Assembly: GCA_963587345.1 (NCBI GenBank)
Contig: CAVACW010000001.1
Span: forward strand, 62,001 to 126,000
Direction of reading: 5' to 3'
Length of the DNA: 64,000 nt
Origin: Duodenibacillus sp963587345
Lineage (GTDB): Bacteria > Pseudomonadota > Gammaproteobacteria > Burkholderiales > Burkholderiaceae_F
The position numbers were made by a program, and so were the translations under genes. Shown here in pieces: positions 33,645 through 42,534 of the stretch; position 1 is the stretch's first letter; each line of letters starts with the position of its first letter. A model generated the notes under the pieces. That model saw only the letters and a program-made list of their open reading frames with translations, ran no database searches and had not been told where the DNA came from.

Positions 33645-34961
33645 TCAGGCGGCAGTTTTTGTTAAGAGAGCGTAGAAGAAGCCGTCATGGGGGCCGGCCA
33701 CTCCGAATTCATCGGCGCCGCCCGTCGTCGGCAGAAGTCGCAGCCTGCTTTGCGTCAGCCCTGGAAGCGGTGTTTCTGCCGCATCACAATGGCGCTTCAA
33801 GAAGCTTTGAATCTGATTTTGACCTTCCTCATCGAAGATTGAGCATACGACATAGAGAAGTCTTCCGCCAATTTTGAGGCAGGGCCAGAGTGCTTCCAGG
33901 AGCTTTTGTTGTTGTTTTGCCAGTTCTGTGATGTCTCGGGGCTCGCGAAAGAAAACGATGTCGGGGTGGCGGCGCACGATGCCGCTTGCGGTGCAGGGGG
34001 CGTCCAGCAAGATAGCGTCAAAGGGCTGGCCGTCCCACCAGGCGCCGGTTTCCGCTGCATCGGCACGAGCAACGCGGGCGGCAAGTTGCAGGCGAGTGAG
34101 ATTTTCCTCAATGCGGGCGGCGCGAACGGGATCGATTTCAAGCGCCGTGACGTCGCAGTCCTCCACTTCCAGAAGGTGTGCTGTCTTGCCGCCAGGGGCG
34201 GCGCAGGCGTCCAAAATTCGCTCCCCCTTTTTCGGGGACAGAAAGTGTGCGGCGAGCTGGGCGCCGGCGTCCTGAACGCTGACGAGGCCTTCCTTGAAGC
34301 CGTGAAGCAACTCCACTGGCACGGGGTCAGCGACGAGAACGGCCTCGCGGCTGATGAGCGCGGCCTTTTGTCCAACTGCTTGCGCGGCGTTGCACCAGGC
34401 TTCGGGCGTTGTTTTGCGTTGGTTCACGCGCACCGTAAAGGGGGGCTTTGTGAGGTTGACGGTGAGAACGCGGTCAGCCGCTTCGCGGCCCAGCGTCTTG
34501 TCGAGCCGTTCGATCCACCAGCGAGGGGCGTTGAATTTCAGACAGGGATCGCGCATCAGGTCATTAAGGAGCGTTTCCTTGTCTCGTGTGAATCGGCGCA
34601 GGCAGGCGTTGAGAAAGCCGGCGGCGAATTCGGTTTCAGAAGCTGACTTGGCGGCAGCGATGGCTTCGTTTACGACGGCATAGGCCTTTTCCGGACGATC
34701 CAAGAGTTCGGAAAGTGCGCAGGCAAGAAGGTGCCGAACGGCAGGGGCGGGTGGCCGGTTGGCGAGCTTTTTAATGAGGCTTTCCGTGAGAAGGGCTCGG
34801 CGCATGGCGCTGTAGACGAGCGACTGCATGGCCGCCTTTTCTTCTCGGGAGGCGTCGGCTCCGGCGAGCGTGAGCGCCTTTTCCAGGGTGGCACCTTCTT
34901 CGATGAATTCCCGGGCCTTGGCGGCGAGCTTCAGGGACTCGCGCAACTTGACTCCGTTCAT
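33645..34961 (-). CDS. rsmB: 16S rRNA (cytosine 967-C5)-methyltransferase
   Basis: A 438-residue Sun/RsmB. The N-terminal NusB-like helical domain covers about residues 1-145. The SAM-dependent Rossmann domain has ILDACAAPGGKTAHLLE (motif I), ILLDAPCTASGIVRRHPD with one Cys of the catalytic pair, and YVVCSIFDEEGQ with the other. It methylates C967 of 16S rRNA in E. coli. It overlaps the end of fmt by four bases (ATGA-type), so translation is coupled, and the fmt-rsmB pair is a widely conserved order. Confidence 0.95.
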   Translation of the reverse strand: MNGVKLRESLKLAAKAREFIEEGATLEKALTLAGADASREEKAAMQSLVYSAMRRALLTESLIKKLANRPPAPAVRHLLACALSELLDRPEKAYAVVNEAIAAAKSASETEFAAGFLNACLRRFTRDKETLLNDLMRDPCLKFNAPRWWIERLDKTLGREAADRVLTVNLTKPPFTVRVNQRKTTPEAWCNAAQAVGQKAALISREAVLVADPVPVELLHGFKEGLVSVQDAGAQLAAHFLSPKKGERILDACAAPGGKTAHLLEVEDCDVTALEIDPVRAARIEENLTRLQLAARVARADAAETGAWWDGQPFDAILLDAPCTASGIVRRHPDIVFFREPRDITELAKQQQKLLEALWPCLKIGGRLLYVVCSIFDEEGQNQIQSFLKRHCDAAETPLPGLTQSRLRLLPTTGGADEFGVAGPHDGFFYALLTKTAA

Positions 34962-35914
34962 TTCAGCACCTCTCCGGCCTTGAGTTGAAGGCTCTGGGTG
35001 AAGGCTTGCGCTGTCATGGCCGGCTTGCCGGCGCGTTGCAACTTGGTGCAGGCGACGGCGCCCTGACCGCAGGCAACGACAACCGTGTCGCCGACGGCGA
35101 GAATTTCCCCTGGGGCGCCTGTGCCTTCTGTGGAGCGGGCAAACCAGATTTTGACAGTTTCGTCCCCGCGCAGTGCGGTAGAGCCGGGGAAGGGAGAGAA
35201 CGCGCGGATGCGGGCCGCGACGTCGCTAGCGTCGCGCGTCCAGTCGATGGGGCTTTCGCTTTTAAGAAGCTTTTTGGCGTAGGTGACGCCTTCGGCAGGC
35301 TGCGGGCGGTGCGTGAGGGTGTCAGGCGAGGTCAAAGCGTCAACAATAAGCTGGGCGCCTACGGCTGTCAGGTCTTCCGTCAGCGTGGCGGCGTCATGGT
35401 CTTCCGTGATAGCGACGGGGTGAGAGAGGATGATGTCGCCTGTGTCAAGACCGATGTCCATTTTCATGAGGTCCACGCCAGTGGCGAGATCCCGGGCCTC
35501 AATCGCTCGGTTGATGGGCGCTGCGCCGCGCCATCGCGGCAGGAGAGACGCATGGATGTTGATGCTTTTGATGTCGCCGTCGCGGCCGATTCCACGGGCG
35601 GCGTTCAAGGCGCGCTCCGGCAGAATCAGACCGTAGGCGGCGACGACGAAGACGTCGCTGTTGGAATCTTCAAGCGCCTTCAGGGCGGCTTCGCTCTCTG
35701 CGCCTCCCTTCTCTGTTCGAAGCGTCAGCGGCGTAAGGACAGGCAGTTCGTTTTCAAGCGCCACCGCTTTGACGGCGGAGGGCTTGAGCTTCATGCCGCG
35801 GCCGCTAGGCCGGTCTGGTTGCGTCAGTACAAGCGTGATGGTGTGGCCGGCCGCTATAAGTGCCTTGAGTGCGGCGGCGGCAAAATCCGGCGTTCCGGCA
35901 AAAGCAATGCGCAT
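34958..35914 (-). CDS. fmt: Methionyl-tRNA formyltransferase
   Basis: Formylates the initiator Met-tRNA using 10-formyl-tetrahydrofolate. The 318-residue protein has MRIAFAGTPDFAAAALKALI at the start, the folate-site LLPRWRGAAPINRAI with the catalytic Asn/His/Asp region (INIHASLLP), and GVDLMKMDIGLDTGDI. Start ATG 35914 is the only one giving the family N-terminus; the frame stays open 36 codons further upstream into the start region of the divergent hydrolase. def, usually next to fmt, is about 1 kb away, separated by an inserted-looking hydrolase gene. Confidence 0.95.
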   Translation of the reverse strand: MRIAFAGTPDFAAAALKALIAAGHTITLVLTQPDRPSGRGMKLKPSAVKAVALENELPVLTPLTLRTEKGGAESEAALKALEDSNSDVFVVAAYGLILPERALNAARGIGRDGDIKSINIHASLLPRWRGAAPINRAIEARDLATGVDLMKMDIGLDTGDIILSHPVAITEDHDAATLTEDLTAVGAQLIVDALTSPDTLTHRPQPAEGVTYAKKLLKSESPIDWTRDASDVAARIRAFSPFPGSTALRGDETVKIWFARSTEGTGAPGEILAVGDTVVVACGQGAVACTKLQRAGKPAMTAQAFTQSLQLKAGEVLK

Positions 35915-36053
35915 GAATGGAAGTCTCCGCGTCGGGAAGTCAGGGCCGGGCACAAGACGGCCCGGCAAGGTTTGGAAAGAAATTGTACCCGCAGCAGGTC
36001 GGCGCCCTGCGGGCCTTATCATGCGGTTGTTTGTGATTTCCCGAGTGATTGAA

Positions 36054-36947
36054 ATGAGTTCTTCCCGCGCGATGGATCTGGCCTGCCGAACTTACGGCGA
36101 TCCGCACATGCCGCCTTTGGTGCTGCTGATGGGGCTGACTACGCCTGCGGCAGCATGGCCTGAGCCCTTCATCGCTTCTTTGGTGCAAAAGGGGCTGTAC
36201 GTGGTGACGCCGGACAATCGCGACTGCGGCGCGAGTCCTGCATCGCAGGGGGACGTGACGCCTCGCGAGCTCTTTTTTTCCATTGTTCGCTATGTGCTGG
36301 GGGGCGCCGTGGCGGCGCCTTACACGCTGACGGACATGGCGGACGACACGCTTCGGCTCATGGATCAGCTGGGGCTCGCAAAGGCGCATGTTGCAGGCGT
36401 TTCGCTGGGGGGCATGATCGCGCAATGCGTGGCGCTGAAGGCGCAGCATCGCACGCTGTCGCTTGCCTGCCTGTCCACGGCGTCGGGAAATCCCCGCACG
36501 GGGCTCGGGAAGTTTCGGGCGCTGAAGGCGATTCTCGCATCGCCTGACGCACGAATGGATCCGAAGGAGCATCTCAAGAAGGTGATGGAGACGATCGGAA
36601 CGCCCGGTGAATCGTATGACGACGCCTTCGTTGAGAAAGTGCTTCGGGCGGCTTCAGCGAATCCAGATGCTGTAGCGGGCGGGAGACGTCAGGTGATGGC
36701 GCTTCTCGCTGAAGGCAACCGCAATGCGCGGCTGAGGCAGCTTTTTGTGCCGACGCTGGTTATTCACGGGCTGGCGGATCCGCTGCTGCCGCCGGCGGCC
36801 GGAAAGGAGCTTGCCTCTGTCATTCGTGGCGCTGAATTTCTGGGCATTCCCGGCATGGGGCATGACATTCCCCAAAAGCATTGGGAGACGATTGCAGGGG
36901 CCATGGCGCGACATTGTTATGACGCAGCACGGAAAACCCGCGCTTAG
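36054..36947 (+). CDS. Alpha/beta hydrolase
   Basis: A 297-residue alpha/beta-hydrolase-fold protein. It shows an oxyanion-hole stretch PPLVLLMGLTTPAAAW, the nucleophile elbow GVSLGGM (Ser in GxSxG), the acid in HGLADPLLPP and the catalytic His in IPGMGHDIP. No signal peptide is apparent, and the substrate cannot be told. The start is uncertain: ATG 36054 is chosen, and ATG 36021 and GTG 36033 are in frame upstream. It sits between fmt and def on the opposite strand, which breaks the usual def-fmt order. It is followed by a two-way terminator. Confidence 0.82.
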   Translation: MSSSRAMDLACRTYGDPHMPPLVLLMGLTTPAAAWPEPFIASLVQKGLYVVTPDNRDCGASPASQGDVTPRELFFSIVRYVLGGAVAAPYTLTDMADDTLRLMDQLGLAKAHVAGVSLGGMIAQCVALKAQHRTLSLACLSTASGNPRTGLGKFRALKAILASPDARMDPKEHLKKVMETIGTPGESYDDAFVEKVLRAASANPDAVAGGRRQVMALLAEGNRNARLRQLFVPTLVIHGLADPLLPPAAGKELASVIRGAEFLGIPGMGHDIPQKHWETIAGAMARHCYDAARKTRA

Positions 36948-36954
36948 AAAATAG

Positions 36955-36983
36955 AAAATGCCCGCTGATTTTGCGGGCATTTT
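36955..36983. terminator. Bidirectional terminator (hydrolase / def)
   Basis: AAAATGCCCGC and GCGGGCATTTT form an 11-bp stem with a seven-base loop. A runs on the left and T runs on the right make it work for both the rightward hydrolase and the leftward def gene. Confidence 0.88.
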
Positions 36984-37001
36984 TAGGTGGTGAGGAAAAA
37001 A

Positions 37002-37535
37002 TCAGACGCTGGCTTTTTCCTTGGCTTCCCGGGCCTTTTCCTTTCTGAGCTTGGCAAGCTTTGTGACGGCGCGGCCTTTTTTCAAGCGGCTCAAGTGATC
37101 AACGAACACGATGCCGTTCAAGTGATCCGTCTCATGCTGCACGCAAACGCTCAGAAGTTCATTGCAGTCGATTGAAATCGGCTTTCCATCGAGATCCTGC
37201 GCCGTGACTCGGACGCGGGCGGGGCGGGAGACTTTTTCGTAGACGCCGGGCAGGGACAGGCAGCCTTCCTCGCACTCGACCTCTTCGGGGGAAAGAGGCT
37301 CCACCACCGGGTTGACGAGCGTCATGAGCTGATTTTTTTCTTCGCTGATGTCGATCACCACCATGCGGATCAGCTTGCCGATTTGTGGCGCAGCCAGACC
37401 GACGCCTGGCGCCTTGTACATGGTTTCCGCCATGTCGGCTGCCAGTTTTTTCAGGTCGTCGTTGAATTCGGTGACAGGCTCGGCCACGGCGGCAAGCCGC
37501 GGGTCGGGATACTGAACGATGCTCAGAAGGGCCAC
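37002..37535 (-). CDS. def: Peptide deformylase
   Basis: Removes the N-formyl group from new proteins. A 177-residue metalloenzyme with the three family motifs GVGLAAPQIG, EGCLSLPG (metal-binding Cys) and QHETDHLNGIVFVD (HExxH-type with catalytic Glu). The C-terminus is basic (KKGRAVTKLAKLRKEKA). The start is GTG at 37535, preceded by GGAG, and gives the expected N-terminus with IVQYPDPRL. The longer open frame upstream crosses into the divergent dprA gene. It has its own terminator. Confidence 0.95.
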   Translation of the reverse strand: MALLSIVQYPDPRLAAVAEPVTEFNDDLKKLAADMAETMYKAPGVGLAAPQIGKLIRMVVIDISEEKNQLMTLVNPVVEPLSPEEVECEEGCLSLPGVYEKVSRPARVRVTAQDLDGKPISIDCNELLSVCVQHETDHLNGIVFVDHLSRLKKGRAVTKLAKLRKEKAREAKEKASV

Positions 37536-37598
37536 GAAAGAAATCTCCAGAGATGAAACGGTGCTGTCCGTCAAAGAGCTGATAGGATACAGCAGAGA

Positions 37599-38546
37599 AT
37601 GTGCGGAACGCCTTGTATGTGCGCAGATCCAACCTTTAATGATACCGCCCGCGGCATAGATCGATTGAGTGACGAGGAGCTTCTCGCCTGGCTCAGGATT
37701 GCCCGCGTCTATCGAGGGCGGGCGAAGGAGGCGCTGCGGCTTGTGGCGGCCTTCGGGCTGCCGGAGGCGATTTTTGAGGCCCCTCGATCTCGCGTAAAGG
37801 ACAAGATCGGTCGCGAGGCGGCCATGGCGCTCTTTGATGGTGGTGTCGAAGAGGAGGCGCAGCGGGCGCTTCACTGGCTGCGCCGGACGGGGACGGCGGA
37901 TGCGGTTTTTTTGACCGATTCCGATTACCCGAGGGAGCTCATTGAGTCTGGCACGGGGGACGTGCTCTTCTTCATTCGAGGCCGGCGCCAGACGCTTGCT
38001 CGACCGCGGGTGACGCTTCTCATCACGGCCAAGGCGGACGCGGAAGGTCGACGCAATCTTTCGGAATTTGCCGCGGCGCTCGCTCGGCGCGGCGTGGCTT
38101 GCGTCTTTTCCATGGAAAATGAAGCCGAGAAGGCGGGGGCGGCGGCCTTGGAAGTCGAAGGCGGTGCGGTCATTGTCTCCGCCTCCGGACCGGATCGAGT
38201 GCCCGCTGCCTGTCTAGACGTCTGGCGCCGGGCGGAGAAGAGCGGAATGATTCTTACGGGTGAATTTCCAGGAACTTCCGGCGCGGAGGCGGGACGTGAA
38301 CCGAGGAACCATCTGCTGGCGGGATTGAGCCGAGGCATTCTGGTGATTGAAAGCGAGCGACGGGATCCTGTGCTTGAAGTCACGCGCCTTGCGGCGGAGT
38401 TGGGGCGCGACGTGGCGGCGGTCCCGGGCTCCATTCACTCTCGAACCTACAAGGGTAATCACTTGCTCATTCGGCAGGGGGCAAAGCTCACGGAATGTCT
38501 GGAGGACATCGTGAAGGACTTTGGTCTTGAAGACGCCTTGGAATGA
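37599..38546 (+). CDS. dprA: DprA/Smf-like protein with eroded nucleotide-binding core
   Basis: A 315-residue homologue of DprA, the RecA loader in natural transformation. The N-terminal helical domain (about 20-100) and the last part of the Rossmann domain (EPRNHLLAGLSRGILVIE at 234-251, VPGSIH, NHLLIRQGAKL) match well. The early Rossmann motifs do not: ITAK at 142-145 stands where family members have VGSR, and FSMENEAE at 170-177 where they have SGLARGID. The C-terminal winged helix of many DprA proteins is missing. The frame is intact. Position before topB is conserved in Burkholderiales. ATG 37617 is an alternative start. Confidence 0.75.
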   Translation: MCGTPCMCADPTFNDTARGIDRLSDEELLAWLRIARVYRGRAKEALRLVAAFGLPEAIFEAPRSRVKDKIGREAAMALFDGGVEEEAQRALHWLRRTGTADAVFLTDSDYPRELIESGTGDVLFFIRGRRQTLARPRVTLLITAKADAEGRRNLSEFAAALARRGVACVFSMENEAEKAGAAALEVEGGAVIVSASGPDRVPAACLDVWRRAEKSGMILTGEFPGTSGAEAGREPRNHLLAGLSRGILVIESERRDPVLEVTRLAAELGRDVAAVPGSIHSRTYKGNHLLIRQGAKLTECLEDIVKDFGLEDALE

Positions 38547-38604
38547 AAAAAAGCGACGGGTCGCCACTCAGTCGTCACGAAAAGACAGTATGCTAAAAAA
38601 AGAC

Positions 38605-38642
38605 ACCGCCGTTCGAGAGAAAGCCGGACGGTGAATTTTTTA
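38605..38642 (+). terminator. Terminator after dprA
   Basis: CACCGCCG and CGG-A-CGGTG pair with one bulged base, followed by AATTTTTT. It lies 58 bases after the dprA stop and before the chosen topB ATG, which supports the start at 38670 rather than the upstream GTG at 38631, which falls within the hairpin. Confidence 0.6.
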
Positions 38643-38669
38643 GCGGCAGCGCTTCGGGCGCTGTTAAGT

Positions 38670-41183
38670 ATGAAGACACTCATCATTGCAGAAAAACCGT
38701 CGGTGGCGACGGACATTGCCCGCGTCATCGGCGGACTCAAGAAGAACGGCGACTATTACGAAGGCGACGATTACATCGTCGGCAATGCGCTGGGCCATTT
38801 GCTGGAGCTTGCCTGCCCCGAAAAGTATGAGGTGAAGCGCGGCAAGTGGACGTTTGCGCACCTGCCGGTGCTGCCGCCCACGTTTGACCTGAAGCCGATT
38901 TCGCGCACGGCGGACAAGCTGAAGAGTCTCTCAAAGCTCATCAAGCGTGAAGATGTTGGTGAAATTGTCAACGCATGTGATGCGGGACGAGAGGGGGAGC
39001 TGATCTTCCGCTACATCATGCAGGCGACGAAGGCGACGAAGCCGATCAAGCGCCTGTGGCTGCAGTCGATGACGGCTTCTGCCATTCGCGAGGCGCTGGG
39101 GCATCTGCGCACGGATGAAGAGATGCAGTCTCTGGCAGCGGCGGCGAAGTCTCGTTCTGAAGCCGACTGGCTCGTCGGCATCAATGGCACCCGCGCCATG
39201 ACGGCTTTCAATAGTCAGGGGGGCGGCTTCTTTCTCACGACCGTGGGCCGTGTGCAGACGCCGACGCTGGCGATTGTGGTGAAGCGTGAAAACGAAATTC
39301 GCGCCTTCCGTCCCAAGGACTACTGGGAGGTGAGTGCGACGTTTTCGATTCCCGGCGCGGAATACGACGGCCGCTGGTTTGATCCGGCCTTCAAGAAGGA
39401 GGCGAGTCGCCCTGAACTTCGGGCCGAGCGACTCTTTGACGAAAAAGCGGCGCAGGCGGTGGCCGATCGCTGCCGTGGAAAAACGGGAACGGTGGAGGAG
39501 ACGAGCAAGCGCTCGACGCAGCTCTCTCCGCAGCTCTTTGACCTCACGAGCCTGCAGCGTGAGGCCAACAACAAATTCGGCTTCTCTGCGAAGACCACGC
39601 TTTCCATTGCGCAGAGCCTTTACGAAAAGCACAAGGTGCTCACCTATCCGAGAACGGATTCCCGTGCGCTGCCTGAGGACTACCCTGCTACCGTGCGTGA
39701 GACGCTGCAGCACGTTTCTCAGATGGCTTCCTTCAAGGCGCCGGCGGAAAAAATTCTTGAAAACAACTGGGTGAAGCCCAACAAGCGCATCTTCAACAAC
39801 GCTGGCATCAGTGATCACTTTGCCATCATCCCGACGCTGACGATGCCTGCTGGTACCATGTCGGAAGCCGAGCGCAAGGTTTATGACCTGGTGGTGCGCC
39901 GCTTCATGGCGGTGTTCTATCCGGCGGCGGAATACGACGTGACGACGCGCATCACGACCGTTGGCGAAGACCACTTCAAGACGGAAGGCAAGGTGCTTGT
40001 CAATCCGGGCTGGCTGGAAATCTACGGCAAGACCGGCACGGGCGAAGGAACGCTCGCGGCGTTGGGCGGCGCCAAGACGGTAGCGGTTGAAGCCGTGGAC
40101 GTGACGAAGGATGAAACGCGCCCTCCTGCCCGTTATACGGAAGCGACGTTGCTCTCAGCCATGGAAGGCGCCGGCAAGCTCGTTGAAGATGGCGAACTTC
40201 GTGACGCCATGGCCGAAAAGGGGCTGGGAACGCCGGCGACGCGCGCTGCCATCATTGAAAACCTCATTGACCAGACCTACATGGTGCGTGACGGCCGGGA
40301 TCTTCGGCCGACCGCGAAGGCGCAGCAACTTTTCTCTCTTTTGAAGGGGCTGGGCATTTCAGCGCTTTCTGATCCGAAGCTCACCGGTGAATGGGAGTAC
40401 AAGCTCGCCCAGATTGAGAAGGGCCGTCTCTCCCGCGATGACTTCATGCAGGAGATTCGCGGCATGACGACTGACATCGTCGAAGCCGCCAAGCGTTACG
40501 AAGGCGACACGGTGCCCGTGGAGCATCCGGCGCATCTTGAGCACCGGTGCCCCAAGTGCGGCGGTGAAATTGTGGAGAACTATCGCGGCTTTGCGTGTAC
40601 GACGAAGGGGTGCGACTTCCGGCTGCCCAAGCATCCGGCGGGTCGTACCTTTGAAGTGTCGGAGGTGGAGGAGCTTCTTGCCAAGGGGACGATCGGTCCT
40701 CTGACAGGCTTTACGAGCAAGCTGGGGCGCCCCTTTGCGGCGGCGTTGCGTCTTAACGCTGACTGGCAGCTGGAGTTTGATTTTGGCGATGGCGCCAAGG
40801 AGGATGATGCGGAAGATACGTCCAGCTATCCTGTGATCGGCGTGTGTCCGAAGTGCTCGGGCCGCGTACTGCAGGGGCCGGCGGCCTACTTCTGCGAGCA
40901 CTCTCGTGGCAGCGCCAAGACCTGCGACTTCCGCATCGGGCGCGTCATTCTGCAGCAGGAGGTGGAGCCCGAAGAGGCACAGAAGATTCTGACCACTGGA
41001 AAGTCGGACCTGCTTCCCAACTTCGTCTCCAATCGAAGCCATCGAAAGTTCAAGGCCTATCTCGTTCTTGACAAGAAGACCGGCAAGGTGGGTTTTGAAT
41101 TTGAAGCGCGTGAGCCGCGCACAGGTGCCACGACGGCGGCGAAAACAACCGCGAAGAAGACGACGTCAAAGAAAAAGGCCTGA
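38670..41183 (+). CDS. topB: DNA topoisomerase III
   Basis: Type IA topoisomerase of 837 residues. The N-terminal TOPRIM is visible (KTLIIAEKPSVATDIARVIGG, and NACDAGREGELIFRYI with the metal-binding acids). TVGRVQTPTLAIVV is the family's arch motif, and the active-site Tyr is in VLTYPRTDSRALPED. Two C-terminal zinc-ribbon-like units (CPKCGGEI...CTTKGCDFR and CPKCSGRV...CDFRIG) and a Lys/Thr-rich tail follow. TopB rather than TopA is indicated by the IAEKPSVA start and overall layout. It decatenates and removes negative supercoils. A strong terminator lies 124 bases downstream. Confidence 0.93.
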   Translation: MKTLIIAEKPSVATDIARVIGGLKKNGDYYEGDDYIVGNALGHLLELACPEKYEVKRGKWTFAHLPVLPPTFDLKPISRTADKLKSLSKLIKREDVGEIVNACDAGREGELIFRYIMQATKATKPIKRLWLQSMTASAIREALGHLRTDEEMQSLAAAAKSRSEADWLVGINGTRAMTAFNSQGGGFFLTTVGRVQTPTLAIVVKRENEIRAFRPKDYWEVSATFSIPGAEYDGRWFDPAFKKEASRPELRAERLFDEKAAQAVADRCRGKTGTVEETSKRSTQLSPQLFDLTSLQREANNKFGFSAKTTLSIAQSLYEKHKVLTYPRTDSRALPEDYPATVRETLQHVSQMASFKAPAEKILENNWVKPNKRIFNNAGISDHFAIIPTLTMPAGTMSEAERKVYDLVVRRFMAVFYPAAEYDVTTRITTVGEDHFKTEGKVLVNPGWLEIYGKTGTGEGTLAALGGAKTVAVEAVDVTKDETRPPARYTEATLLSAMEGAGKLVEDGELRDAMAEKGLGTPATRAAIIENLIDQTYMVRDGRDLRPTAKAQQLFSLLKGLGISALSDPKLTGEWEYKLAQIEKGRLSRDDFMQEIRGMTTDIVEAAKRYEGDTVPVEHPAHLEHRCPKCGGEIVENYRGFACTTKGCDFRLPKHPAGRTFEVSEVEELLAKGTIGPLTGFTSKLGRPFAAALRLNADWQLEFDFGDGAKEDDAEDTSSYPVIGVCPKCSGRVLQGPAAYFCEHSRGSAKTCDFRIGRVILQQEVEPEEAQKILTTGKSDLLPNFVSNRSHRKFKAYLVLDKKTGKVGFEFEAREPRTGATTAAKTTAKKTTSKKKA

Positions 41184-41306
41184 ACTCCTTCCTTGGATGG
41201 TGGGAGAAGTGCTCAGACAGGTTGACGGAGACTAACAAATCAACGCTTGGCCCGTTTTTCTTCAACGATGTCATGAGGCCGGCCGGTAAACTCCACCTGA
41301 CACCCC

Positions 41307-41340
41307 GCGCACTCCTACAGCGAGAGGAGTGCGCTTTTTT
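41307..41340 (+). terminator. Rho-independent terminator after topB
   Basis: GCGCACTCCT and AGGAGTGCGC form a perfect 10-bp stem with an eight-base loop, followed by TTTTTT. It ends 44 bases before the start of the amino-acid-binding protein gene. The rest of the 200-base gap shows nothing else clear. Confidence 0.9.
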
Positions 41341-41384
41341 CTTGCTTCCGGCTGAGGCGCCGGCAGCTTCTAGCGGAGAATTTC

Positions 41385-42401
41385 ATGCGGATGAAGTCAT
41401 TTTGTCTGGCCGTCGCCCTGGCGAGCGCGGCGCTCAGTGTGCAGGCCGGCCCTGTGTTGGATGCGGTTCGCGCCCGCGGTCAGGTGATTTGTGGTGTGAA
41501 CACTGCTGCTCCCGGCTTTGCCGGTGCCGACAGCCGCGGTCATTGGAACGGGCTCGATGTGGATACGTGCCGCGCCGTGGCAGCGGCTGTTTTGGGCGAC
41601 GCCCAGAAGGTGAAGTTCGTCCCGCTGTCTTCGCCCCAGCGTTTTACGGCGTTGCAGTCTGGCGAAATTGATGTTCTTTCTCGAAACACGACGTGGACGC
41701 TGACGCGTGACGCCAGCATGGGCGCCGTTTTTGCGGCCATCAACTATTACGACGGCCAGGGCTTCATGGTTCCGAAGAAGCTCGGCGTGAAGACGGCGAA
41801 GAAGCTGAACGGCGCCACCGTCTGCTTGCAGACCGGTACGAGCTCCGTGCAGGCGATCGCTGACTATTTCAAGGCGAACAACATGAAGTTCAAGCCCGTG
41901 ATGTTTGACACCACGGAAGCTACGCAGAGCGCCTTCCTTTCCGGCCGTTGCCAGGTCTATACGACCGACATGAGCGACTTGGCCGGCGCTCGCACTCGCG
42001 CTCGCAATCCGCAGGACTTCGACATTCTTCCCGAGACGATTTCGAAGGAGCCTCTGGGTCCCTCCGTTCGCCGCGGTGATGATGAATGGTTCCAGATTGT
42101 TCGCTGGTCTTTCTACGCGATGGTGGAAGCCGAAGAGAATGGCCTCACCTCCCAGAACGTGGATGAAGCTCGTGCGACGAGCAAGGTGCCTCAGGTGATG
42201 CGTCTGGTGGGCACTGGAGATGACGCCGGCAAGTTGTTGGGCCTTGACAAGGACTGGTCGTACCGCATCATCAAGCAGGTGGGCAACTATGGCGAAAGCT
42301 GGACGAAGAACTTCGGGCCGGCGACGCCGCTGAATCTGCCTCGCGGTCTCAACAATCTCTGGACGCAGGGCGGCATTCTCTACGCGCCCCCGATTCGCTG
42401 A
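41385..42401 (+). CDS. aapJ: Polar amino-acid ABC transporter, periplasmic binding protein (AapJ-like)
   Basis: A 338-residue substrate-binding protein with a signal peptide (hydrophobic core about 5-20, likely cleavage after SVQA, residue 22). It shows VRARGQVICGVNTAAPGFAGADSRGHWNGLDVD-type text, FTALQSGEIDVLSRNTTWTLTRD, CLQTGTSSVQAIADYF and a C-terminal RGLNNLWTQGGILYAPPIR, all typical of the general L-amino-acid system AapJ. It binds polar amino acids in the periplasm for the AapQM permease that follows. A hairpin separates it from aapQ, which may keep the binding protein in excess. Confidence 0.9.
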   Translation: MRMKSFCLAVALASAALSVQAGPVLDAVRARGQVICGVNTAAPGFAGADSRGHWNGLDVDTCRAVAAAVLGDAQKVKFVPLSSPQRFTALQSGEIDVLSRNTTWTLTRDASMGAVFAAINYYDGQGFMVPKKLGVKTAKKLNGATVCLQTGTSSVQAIADYFKANNMKFKPVMFDTTEATQSAFLSGRCQVYTTDMSDLAGARTRARNPQDFDILPETISKEPLGPSVRRGDDEWFQIVRWSFYAMVEAEENGLTSQNVDEARATSKVPQVMRLVGTGDDAGKLLGLDKDWSYRIIKQVGNYGESWTKNFGPATPLNLPRGLNNLWTQGGILYAPPIR

Positions 42402-42423
42402 TCGCTTGAAAGTCGCTTGACGC

Positions 42424-42465
42424 AAGGAAGGCCTGCCGGACGATGGTTTCGGTCAGGCCTTCCTT
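42424..42465 (+). terminator. Intra-operon hairpin between aapJ and aapQ
   Basis: AAGGAAGGCCTG and CAGGCCTTCCTT form a perfect 12-bp stem with an 18-base loop, followed by CGTTT. The T run is weak, so partial termination or 3'-end protection of the aapJ message is more likely than full termination. Confidence 0.65.
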
Positions 42466-42534
42466 CGTTTGAGACGAAAAGAAAAACTTATAATCCGGCC
42501 TTTGGCAATTTACCCCCAGATCAAAGCTTCCCTC

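Noticed and set aside
38670..41183. DNA topoisomerase I (topA) as the name of the gene after dprA
   Set aside because: The IAEKPSVA start, the arch motif and zinc-ribbon arrangement fit topoisomerase III (TopB) better.
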